From: CAZXBB01 sp964638815
GTDB lineage: Bacteria; Planctomycetota; Phycisphaerae; Phycisphaerales; SM1A02
Direction of reading: 5' to 3'
Assembly: GCA_964638815.1 (NCBI GenBank)
Contig: CAZXBB010000084.1
Span: 1 to 15,513, forward strand
DNA length: 15,513 nt
The notes under the pieces were generated by a model. It saw nothing but the letters and a program-made list of their open reading frames with translations. It was not told the DNA's origin and did not search any database. Positions 5,919-11,707 of this stretch are shown in pieces. Within the stretch, counting starts at the first letter, position 1, and the number at the start of each line of letters is the position of its first letter. The translations under genes and the position numbers were made by a program.

Positions 5919-6773
5919 CTACTCGGACGACTTTCCGATGAACAGCCCGATCAGGCCGAACACCAGCGTGCCGCCCGCCAGCGCGCCCGCCCAGAGCCAG
6001 AGGTTGCCCGCGAACTTCATCGCGAGGTCCGGGGTGGCGCCGAAGATGCCGACGATCACGATCATCGCGACGCACACGAGCGCGGCGAGCGCGCCGACCA
6101 TCAGCCCCACGCCGAGGCCGGATCCCGCGCCGTCATACGACTCGACCAGCATCGGCATCGTGGCGATGCCGGCGGTCGCGGCGGCCTCGTCAACGCCACC
6201 CATGTCCGCGCCGGCCGCCTCGAACAGACCCGACGCGTTGCTCGGGATCTCGATGTGCTCCTCGCCGGAGTACACCTCTTCGAGCAGCTCGGCGCCGAGC
6301 GATGTGTCGTCCGACTCGCGCGTGAGGTCGAGCAGGCCGCTGCCCGATCCGACCGCCTCGAGGCTCAGGTCCTCCTCGAAGGACTCACCGACACGCGTCT
6401 GCTCCGCGTCGGCATCGACGTCCATGGCGCTGCCGGTGCCGTGATCGGTGTCGAAGACGGAGATGCCCGTGCCTTCGCGGGAGTCGGTGAGCGGCATGCC
6501 CGTGCCCGTGCTCGTGCCGACGTCGGCGCCGGGGCCCGTGCCCGTGCTCGTGAGCCCGAGGGCGGAGCCGCCGGCGGTGTCCTCGAGGTCGAGGTGCACC
6601 TCGCCGGTGTCCTCGTCGCCCGCGAGCAGGTCGATCTGCTCGACCTTGAACATCAGCTTGTCGCGATCCCGGAACTCCTGGATCTGACCGGTCGAGGCCA
6701 TCTCCCGGACCTCGTCCTCGTTCTTGCCGAGCTTCTCGCACACCTCATCGAGCGTGTAGAACATCTTGGCCAT
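5919..6773 (-). CDS. HTH (excisionase/MerR-like) protein anchored by two C-terminal membrane helices
   Basis: A 284-residue protein from ATG 6773, chosen because GGAGG lies 9 nt upstream and the domain starts at once. Residues 5-51 (FYTLDEVCEKLGKNEDEVRE, then a variable loop and FRDRDKLMFKVEQIDLL) look like an excisionase/MerR-type winged helix. Residues 52-210 are an acidic, Gly/Ser/Thr-rich linker with several TGTG and GTG motifs, probably disordered. Two membrane helices follow at about 219-246 and 256-280. I know this layout from Phycisphaerae-like genomes, always as an uncharacterised protein. It could place a DNA- or protein-binding HTH at the inner membrane; its target is unknown. It diverges from the GbsR-type gene, and psd lies 89 bp downstream on the same strand. 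Confidence 0.7.
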   Translation of the reverse strand: MAKMFYTLDEVCEKLGKNEDEVREMASTGQIQEFRDRDKLMFKVEQIDLLAGDEDTGEVHLDLEDTAGGSALGLTSTGTGPGADVGTSTGTGMPLTDSREGTGISVFDTDHGTGSAMDVDADAEQTRVGESFEEDLSLEAVGSGSGLLDLTRESDDTSLGAELLEEVYSGEEHIEIPSNASGLFEAAGADMGGVDEAAATAGIATMPMLVESYDGAGSGLGVGLMVGALAALVCVAMIVIVGIFGATPDLAMKFAGNLWLWAGALAGGTLVFGLIGLFIGKSSE

Positions 6774-6856
6774 GGCCACGAACCTCCGCACCGCATGCCG
6801 CCGGATGGATGAAACGGACAGGCGATGGCCCCGGGGACCATCGAACAAAGGTATTT

Positions 6857-6885
6857 ACGCTACTCGTTCGGGTCTGTTCCGGCAA
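6857..6885 (-). promoter_or_regulatory. Candidate sigma-70 promoter for the membrane-tethered HTH gene
   Basis: On the minus strand, TTGCCG (6885-6880) and TAGCGT (6862-6857) are separated by 17 bp. The expected transcript would start near 6850, leaving a leader of about 77 nt with GGAGG near its end. The -35 matches four of six and the -10 three of six consensus bases. Confidence 0.35.
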
Positions 6886-6930
6886 TAGCGACACGCCCAT
6901 CCGCCCGCGCCCTGGCGAGCCGCGCCCTGA

Positions 6931-6952
6931 ATTTTCAAAACCTTCTGAAAAT
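6931..6952. promoter_or_regulatory. AT-rich inverted repeat, possible operator of the GbsR-type regulator
   Basis: ATTTTCA (6931-6937) and TGAAAAT (6946-6952) form a perfect 7-bp inverted repeat with an 8-bp centre. It stands out from very GC-rich surroundings. It ends 4 bp before the candidate -35 of the regulator gene, in the shared divergent control region. Self-binding by the dimeric regulator is the simplest reading, but that is inferred. Confidence 0.5.
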
Positions 6953-6956
6953 CCGG

Positions 6957-6985
6957 TTGGCCGGCGGCCGGCGATGCCGTAGGCT
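6957..6985 (+). promoter_or_regulatory. Candidate sigma-70 promoter for the GbsR-type regulator
   Basis: TTGGCC (6957-6962) and TAGGCT (6980-6985) are separated by 17 bp, directly after the 7-bp inverted repeat. The ATG follows 11 nt after the -10 box, so any leader would be only a few nucleotides. Each box is a partial consensus match. Confidence 0.4.
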
Positions 6986-6996
6986 CTCTCCTGCCC

Positions 6997-7587
6997 ATGG
7001 CCCGCCGACGCGAGAAAAACCCGGCCGCAGCCCCCGCAGCGCCGAACCGGCGCGACGCTCCCGCGAACCTCGCCGCCGCGCGGGAGCGGTTCATCGCGCT
7101 GTGGGGCCAGATGGGATCGAACTGGGGCATCCCGCGCACGATGGCGCAGGTGCACGCGCTGCTCTTCGTGACCGGCGAGCCGCTGAACACCGACGACGTC
7201 ATGTCCGGACTCGGCATCAGCCGCGGCAACGCGTCGATGACCCTCCGCGCGCTCGTCGAGTGGGGCATCGTCTCCCGCGTGCACCGGCGCGGCGATCGCA
7301 AGGAGTACTACCTGGCTGAGCAGGACGTCTGGAAGATGTTCCGAACGATCCTCGCCCAGCGGAAGAAACGCGAGCTCGATCCGCTGCTGAACGAGCTTGC
7401 CGCGTGCCGGCAGGAGACCGGCTCGCGCAAGGTGGACCGCGACGCCGCCGTCATCACCGAGCACAACGAGCGGCTCGATCGCCTGATCCGCTTCATGCAC
7501 ACAGTCGACTCCATCAGCCAGCGCTTCGACAGCCCGAGCGGCAAGGGTCTCGAGCTCGCGCTCAAGCTGCTGGACCGCGCCTCCTGA
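6997..7587 (+). CDS. GbsR/MarR-type transcriptional regulator
   Basis: A 196-residue cytoplasmic DNA-binding protein. A basic, Ala/Pro-rich leader of about 25 residues is followed by the family's opening ERFIALWGQMGSNWGIPRT. The winged helix follows at about 48-106: QVHALLFVTGEPLNTDDV, recognition helix SRGNASMTLRALVEWGIV, and wing VHRRGDRKEYYL. The rest (107-196) is alpha-helical and probably mediates dimerisation. The GbsR prototype represses choline-to-glycine-betaine genes in Bacillus, but planctomycete members need not share that ligand and no osmolyte genes are here. Start ATG 6997. A palindrome upstream suggests self-regulation. A small unknown gene follows after 6 bp in the same operon. 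Confidence 0.85.
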   Translation: MARRREKNPAAAPAAPNRRDAPANLAAARERFIALWGQMGSNWGIPRTMAQVHALLFVTGEPLNTDDVMSGLGISRGNASMTLRALVEWGIVSRVHRRGDRKEYYLAEQDVWKMFRTILAQRKKRELDPLLNELAACRQETGSRKVDRDAAVITEHNERLDRLIRFMHTVDSISQRFDSPSGKGLELALKLLDRAS

Positions 7588-7593
7588 GCCGAC

Positions 7594-8049
7594 ATGACCT
7601 CTTCGCCTCACATCCTGTCGGGACGAGATGCGACTGGCCTCGACCGCGCCGGCATCGAGGTGCGATGGTCGGCCTTTCGCGCGGAGCCGGGGCTTCCGCG
7701 CGTCGCGCGCGACGGCCGGCGGAGCGTGTTCGTTCTTTCGCTGCAGGCCGTTGACGCGCGGCACGCGATCGTCGAGTGCTTCGTCGAGTCGCCCTCCGGC
7801 ACGCGCGCCGTGATGCGCCGTCCGGTCACGTGCACGATGACGCACGACGACGGGCTGCTGCACGTCGACGCACAGCTCGACGGGCGTCGCGTGATCGCGA
7901 TCACCTGCGAGAGCGGACCCGCGGGCGGCGCGTGCCGGTTGCTCTACGCCCAGTGCGCGCTCCTCGCGGAGGCGGGCTTCCGGCCCGGCGGGTTCGACCC
8001 TCCATCGGCCTCGCTCCGGCGGCCGGAATCCGACGCGGCGGCGGGCTGA
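7594..8049 (+). CDS. Hypothetical protein downstream of the GbsR-type regulator
   Basis: A 151-residue protein I do not recognise. It has no signal peptide or membrane helix. Alternating hydrophobic stretches such as RSVFVLSLQAVD, AIVECFVESP, LLHVDAQLDG and RRVIAITCES suggest a small mostly-beta domain, followed by a helix (LLYAQCALLAEAG) and a Pro/Ser-rich tail. Start ATG 7594, 6 bp after the regulator's stop, with no clear Shine-Dalgarno, so translation may be coupled. Codon use is GC-rich like its neighbours, which supports a real gene. It may work with the regulator, but the sequence gives no function. Confidence 0.6.
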   Translation: MTSSPHILSGRDATGLDRAGIEVRWSAFRAEPGLPRVARDGRRSVFVLSLQAVDARHAIVECFVESPSGTRAVMRRPVTCTMTHDDGLLHVDAQLDGRRVIAITCESGPAGGACRLLYAQCALLAEAGFRPGGFDPPSASLRRPESDAAAG

Positions 8050-8085
8050 AACGCCGACACCGCCGGTCGGGGTTCACGGCGGAGA

Positions 8086-8405
8086 TTTCCTGTGTGAACC
8101 AGTGCAGGCGAGGTCGCCTGCACCACAATGGCCCGCGAACACGGGCGCGTCCGTGTCACGCACCACGAGGCGGACCCGGAGTTGTCCATGAGTGGGCCGG
8201 TGCGCCGCCTTCTTGTGGTGCGGGCGTCTTCGCCTGCACCCGGCGTTTCCTGTGTGAACCAGTGCAGGCGAGGTCGCCTGCACCACAATGGCCCGCGAAC
8301 ACGGGTGTGTCCTCGTCACGCACCAAGAGGCGGGCCCGGAGTGTCCACGAGTAGGCCGGGTCGCCGCCTTCTTGTGGTGCGGGCGTCCTCGCCTGCACCC
8401 GGCGT
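8086..8405. repeat. Two tandem copies of an inverted hairpin pair (REPIN-like), family 2
   Basis: Two 160-bp copies (about 8086-8245 and 8246-8405). In each, a left hairpin GTGCAGGCGA-GG-TCGCCTGCAC (8102-8123; 8262-8283) is followed by CACAA. A right hairpin GTGCGGGCG-N4-CGCCTGCAC (8218-8239; 8377-8398) is preceded by TTGTG. The two hairpins thus have opposite orientation and conserved flanks, as in REPINs. The copies differ at several positions in the middle part, so the duplication is not fresh. The sequence is unrelated to the family at 1717-2177. The rest of the 523-bp gap 8050-8572 has no gene I can support. Confidence 0.85.
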
Positions 8406-8486
8406 ATACGGCGGGTGGCCGGAAGCGCCCGGAGCGCGACGCCCGGACCCGCGTGCCTTTTGGCCCGCCCCGGCAGCCGCTCGAAG

Positions 8487-8492
8487 TAGAAT
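8487..8492 (+). promoter_or_regulatory. Candidate -10 box (TAGAAT) for the FHA-tsaB pair
   Basis: TAGAAT matches five of six bases of the sigma-70 -10 consensus. It lies 80 bp upstream of the chosen TTG start and just after the hairpin repeats. The nearest -35-like sequence, TTGGCC at 8460, gives a 21-bp spacer, which is too long, so the promoter call is tentative. Confidence 0.4.
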
Positions 8493-8572
8493 CTGCTTGA
8501 CGCTCGTCCCGGGCCGCGGTGCAATGGCCCGTTGCGGCGCTGCGCGTGTCGCCGACCCCCCCGAGGCGCCCG

Positions 8573-9943
8573 TTGACGGAACTCCAGGTCAAGAAGATCG
8601 GCAAGGTCTACGAGATCGCGCTCGACGAGCGTCCGATCCGCGTGGGGCGTTCCTCGTCCAACGACATCGTCCTGCGGTCGGAACGGGTCAGCCGCGAGCA
8701 CTGCGTGATCGAGCTCGTCGACGGCGCGCCGCGACTGCGCGACCTCCAGTCGCGTCACGGCACCCGCGTCAACGGCCGGAAGGTCACGGAGACGCCCATC
8801 CGGCCCGGGGACCGCATCGGCGTGGGCGGTTACGAGATCTCCTTCGACGGGCTCGCCGGGTCGATCGCGACATCCGCGACATCCGCGACGCCCGCGACGC
8901 CCGTCTCCGGGACCGCGGACACCGCGGACACCACGGACACCGGCGACGACGACGCACTCGAGCGGGCGGCCCAAGAGGAGCGTCTGGACGAGCGCGGGCG
9001 GGCGCTCGCGGACGAGGCGCGGAGGCTCGACGAGGAACGCGATGCGCTCGAGGCCGATCGCGCCGCCCTGGCCGGCGATCGTGCGAGCATCGACGACGAC
9101 CGCGCGAGCCTTGACGACGATCGTGCGAGCCTCGACGACGACCGCGCCGCGCTCGACGAGGAACGCGCCGCGTTCGATCGCACCCGCGAGGATCTCACCG
9201 CCCGCGCGGCGGATCTCGAGCGTCGGGAGCGCGAGCTGGCCGAGGAGCGCGAGCGCATCGCGTCCGGGAACCGCGTCCTCACCGAGCGCGACGAGGAGCG
9301 CGGGCGCGAGATCGAGCGGATGACGGCCGAGGTCGCGGGCGCCGTCGCCGCGGCGGAGGCGGAGAAGTCCCGGGCCGGCCGGCTTGCCGACGAGATCGCG
9401 TCGCTCCATGCGGCGCTCGAAACCGCTCAACGCGAGACGCGATCCGTCTCCGACCGGCTCTCCGAGGCCGAAGCCGACAACGATTCGGTCCGCAAGCAGG
9501 CCGCGCATCTCTCCCGCCAGCTCGAGCGCAAGTCGAAGGACCTCACGAAGACGATCGACCGCGCCGCCGCGCTCGAGACGGCGCTCGCGCGGGCCGAGGC
9601 CGCGCGGCAGGTGCTCGGCGCGCAGGCGGGCAAGGCCGAAGCACTGGAAGTGGCGGCCCGCGCCGTGGTGGCCGCGTCCGATTACCTCGCGCTCGTGCGT
9701 CAGAGCGTGAACGGCATCGAGGAGCAGTGGCTCGAGTCGGACGAGATCGTTGACGAATCGACGGAGCTGGGCGAGGTCGACTCCTTCCAGGTGATGCAGC
9801 GCGAGCAGCTCGGCCGGCAGCTCGAGATCGCCCACGAGGCGCGCGAGAACGCCATGACCGAGTTGCAGGAGACCGTTACGCGGCTCAGCGAGGCGATCGC
9901 CCGCGGCCGCCGGGTCCCGCAACGCAACCTGCTCAGCCAGTAG
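8573..9943 (+). CDS. FHA-domain protein with long coiled coil
   Basis: A 456-residue protein from TTG 8573. Residues 3-95 are an FHA domain with the phosphothreonine-binding residues present: G25-R26-S27 in VGRSSSND, S40 and H43 in SREH, HGT at 62-64, and N67-G68. Residues 97-127 are a Ser/Ala/Thr/Pro linker built from 9-bp DNA repeats. From about 128 to 390 a charged Glu/Arg/Ala-rich coiled coil follows. It includes heptad units of the DDRASLD type at about 155-185, encoded by 21-bp repeats. It is probably a cytoplasmic scaffold that docks on phosphorylated partners; no kinase or phosphatase is nearby. An in-frame GTG at 8519 would add 18 residues, but TTG 8573 has GAGG 6 nt upstream and begins directly before the FHA strand. 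tsaB follows after one base. Confidence 0.8.
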   Translation: MTELQVKKIGKVYEIALDERPIRVGRSSSNDIVLRSERVSREHCVIELVDGAPRLRDLQSRHGTRVNGRKVTETPIRPGDRIGVGGYEISFDGLAGSIATSATSATPATPVSGTADTADTTDTGDDDALERAAQEERLDERGRALADEARRLDEERDALEADRAALAGDRASIDDDRASLDDDRASLDDDRAALDEERAAFDRTREDLTARAADLERRERELAEERERIASGNRVLTERDEERGREIERMTAEVAGAVAAAEAEKSRAGRLADEIASLHAALETAQRETRSVSDRLSEAEADNDSVRKQAAHLSRQLERKSKDLTKTIDRAAALETALARAEAARQVLGAQAGKAEALEVAARAVVAASDYLALVRQSVNGIEEQWLESDEIVDESTELGEVDSFQVMQREQLGRQLEIAHEARENAMTELQETVTRLSEAIARGRRVPQRNLLSQ

Positions 9944-9944
9944 C

Positions 9945-10631
9945 TTGGCCGCGCTCGTCCTCGCCATCGAGACGTCGCAGCGCAGCGGGGGAGTTGCGCT
10001 CCTCGCCGGGGACGGAGCCGTGCTCGAGGAGCGGATGCCCGAGCGCGTCCGTCACGACGACGACCTCATGCCCGCCATCGACCGCATCGTGACACGCGCC
10101 GGCGTCGCCCCGCGCGATCTCGACGCGATCGGCATCTCCATCGGACCCGGGGGATTCACCGGGCTGCGCATCGCGGTCGCGGCGGTCAAGATGCTCGCGC
10201 TCGCGCTCGACGCGCGAGTCGTCGCCGTGCCCACCGCGCTCGTCGTGGCCGCCGCGACCAGGGAGGAGCAGGTCGGCGCGGGGCCGATCCTCGTGACGCT
10301 CGCCGCGAAACGCGGGACCGTGTGGGCGACGACTCTCGCCCGCGCGGACGACGCCTGGCGGATCGTCGATCCTGCACCCGGGCTCGTGGACGCGGCCGCA
10401 TTGCCGATCGAGGGCGTGACCGCCGTCCTTGGTGACCGGCACCTGCCGGCGTCGGCCGCGGCCCGCTGTGACGCGGCCGGCGTGCCGATCGTCGAGCCGC
10501 GCTTCGAGGCGCGGGCCTGCCTTGCCGTCAGCCTTCGGCGACTCGCCGCCGGGCAGACGATCGACCCGATGAGGCTCCTTCCTTTGTATCCACGCGAGCC
10601 GGAGGCGGTCCGTCTCTGGCACGGAGCGTGA
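9945..10631 (+). CDS. tsaB: tRNA threonylcarbamoyladenosine synthesis protein TsaB
   Basis: A 228-residue ASKHA-fold protein. TsaB joins TsaD and TsaE to transfer threonylcarbamoyl from threonylcarbamoyl-AMP to A37 of tRNAs that read ANN codons, and it acts as a scaffold for TsaD. Family marks are LAIETSQRSGGVALL at the N-terminus, HDDDLMPAIDRIV, the GPGGFTGLR signature at 68-76, and PLYPREPEAV near the C-terminus. The length matches the family. The start is TTG 9945, one base after the FHA gene's stop and with no Shine-Dalgarno, so translation is likely coupled. The stop TGA (10629-10631) is also the first base triplet of an 11-bp tandem repeat. Confidence 0.92.
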   Translation: MAALVLAIETSQRSGGVALLAGDGAVLEERMPERVRHDDDLMPAIDRIVTRAGVAPRDLDAIGISIGPGGFTGLRIAVAAVKMLALALDARVVAVPTALVVAAATREEQVGAGPILVTLAAKRGTVWATTLARADDAWRIVDPAPGLVDAAALPIEGVTAVLGDRHLPASAAARCDAAGVPIVEPRFEARACLAVSLRRLAAGQTIDPMRLLPLYPREPEAVRLWHGA

Positions 10632-10705
10632 CGCGGGATTGACGCGGGATTGATCGCCGGATTGACGCGGGAGCGTAACGCGGCCATTGACGACGCGGGC
10701 GCGGC
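10629..10705. repeat. 11-bp tandem repeat running from the tsaB stop codon
   Basis: TGACGCGGGAT occurs exactly at 10629-10639 and 10640-10650. It is followed by diverged units (TGATCGCCGGAT, TGACGCGGGAGCG, TAACGCGGCCAT, TGACGACGCGGG). The rest of the 285-bp gap to 10916 holds no gene that I can support. It includes a small stem GAGTT-N11-AACTC near 10720-10740 and no convincing promoter. Confidence 0.75.
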
Positions 10706-10901
10706 GACCGAGAATCCCGAGTTGCGCGTCCGATAACTCGCTGAAAGGGTGGGTTGCGCTCGCTGTCTGACTTCTCTCGCGCGCTCCTGCCCTGCTGCCG
10801 GATGCCCACCTCAAGACCCGAAGACGCTCTGCCGACTCTCAAGTCCAGCGTATTGGGGAACTTAGGTGAAGCTGGAGGCGGTTTCCGATCGTATTGCCCA
10901 G

Positions 10902-10906
10902 GGAGG
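10902..10906 (+). promoter_or_regulatory. Ribosome-binding site fixing the response-regulator start
   Basis: GGAGG (inside GGGAGGGAAG) ends 10 nt before the ATG at 10917. It favours this start over the in-frame ATG at 10866, which has no such signal. Confidence 0.7.
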
Positions 10907-10916
10907 GAAGAACGAA

Positions 10917-11513
10917 ATGGCCAAGAACAACGGAACTGCCAGTTGGGCTGCGAAGCAGGTCTTCACGACCGGCGAAGCCGCGGAAGTCTGCAAGGTCTCG
11001 CAGCAGACGATCATTCGCTGCTTCGACAGCGGCCGTCTCCAGGGCTTCCGCGTGCCGGGCTCGCGCTTCCGCCGCATTCCGCGCGCGGAGCTCATCCGCT
11101 TCATGAAGACGAACGACATCCCGACCGACGCGCTCGAGAGCAGCACGCGCCGCATCCTCATCGTCGATGACGACGACCAGATCGTGGACATGCTGCGCGA
11201 CGTGCTCGGACAGGACGACCGCTTCGACGTGAGAACCGCCGCGACGGGCTACGACGCCGGCCTGCTCACCGAGCAGTTCAAGCCCCACCTGATCCTGCTC
11301 GACTTCATGCTGCCGGACATCAACGGCAATCTCGTGTGCAAACGCGTGAAATCGAATCCCGATCTGGCGAACACGAAGGTGCTGATCGTCTCCGGCGTGG
11401 TCAACCAGAGCGAGATCGACGATCTCTCCGATCACGGCGCCGACGGATTCCTCAAGAAGCCCTTCGACGTGAGCGAACTGATGTCGCTCATCGAGGAGCT
11501 CATGGTTCTCTAG
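10917..11513 (+). CDS. Response regulator with N-terminal excisionase-like HTH and C-terminal receiver
   Basis: A 198-residue protein in reverse of the usual order. Residues 14-66 are an excisionase/BldC-type winged helix: FTTGEAAEVCKVSQQTIIRC, then GFRVPGSRFRRIPRAELIRF, where SRFRRI is the typical wing. Residues 78-198 are a receiver: acidic patch in ILIVDDDDQ (D84-D87), phosphoacceptor D129 in HLILLDFMLPD, S159 in VLIVSG, and K181 in FLKKPFD. All catalytic positions are present, so phosphorylation by a histidine kinase is expected. The HDOD-kinase 194 bp downstream is the natural candidate. Such HTH-receiver proteins occur in planctomycetes and related deltaproteobacteria; their regulons are mostly unknown. 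Its DNA target may lie in the 285-bp gap upstream. Confidence 0.88.
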   Translation: MAKNNGTASWAAKQVFTTGEAAEVCKVSQQTIIRCFDSGRLQGFRVPGSRFRRIPRAELIRFMKTNDIPTDALESSTRRILIVDDDDQIVDMLRDVLGQDDRFDVRTAATGYDAGLLTEQFKPHLILLDFMLPDINGNLVCKRVKSNPDLANTKVLIVSGVVNQSEIDDLSDHGADGFLKKPFDVSELMSLIEELMVL

Positions 11514-11535
11514 GCTCGCACGATGCATGATGCGC

Positions 11536-11567
11536 CGGGTCGTCGCAACCGGGTCGTCGCAACCGGG
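11536..11567. repeat. 14-bp tandem repeat after the response regulator
   Basis: CGGGTCGTCGCAAC occurs at 11536-11549 and 11550-11563, followed by CGGG. A second small repeat with CATGACGCGG units lies near 11643-11663. The whole 194-bp gap 11514-11707 has no gene I can support: a 66-codon frame at 11523 is basic, low in complexity and overlaps the kinase start. Confidence 0.75.
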
Positions 11568-11707
11568 CATCGGAGACTGCGAATGACTACCTCCCCACGC
11601 CGACGGATCGCCCGCTGGACGAACCGGCTCATGCATGGCGCGCATGACGCGGGCCATGACGCGGATGCGGGCCGGGGCCAGGCACATCGCGTGGAGGGCC
11701 CGGGACG

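Noticed and set aside
8156..9967. 603-codon open frame on the minus strand opposite the FHA gene
   Set aside because: Shadow frame of GC-rich DNA; its protein is Arg/Leu/Asp-rich without domains, whereas the plus strand encodes a clear FHA domain and coiled coil.
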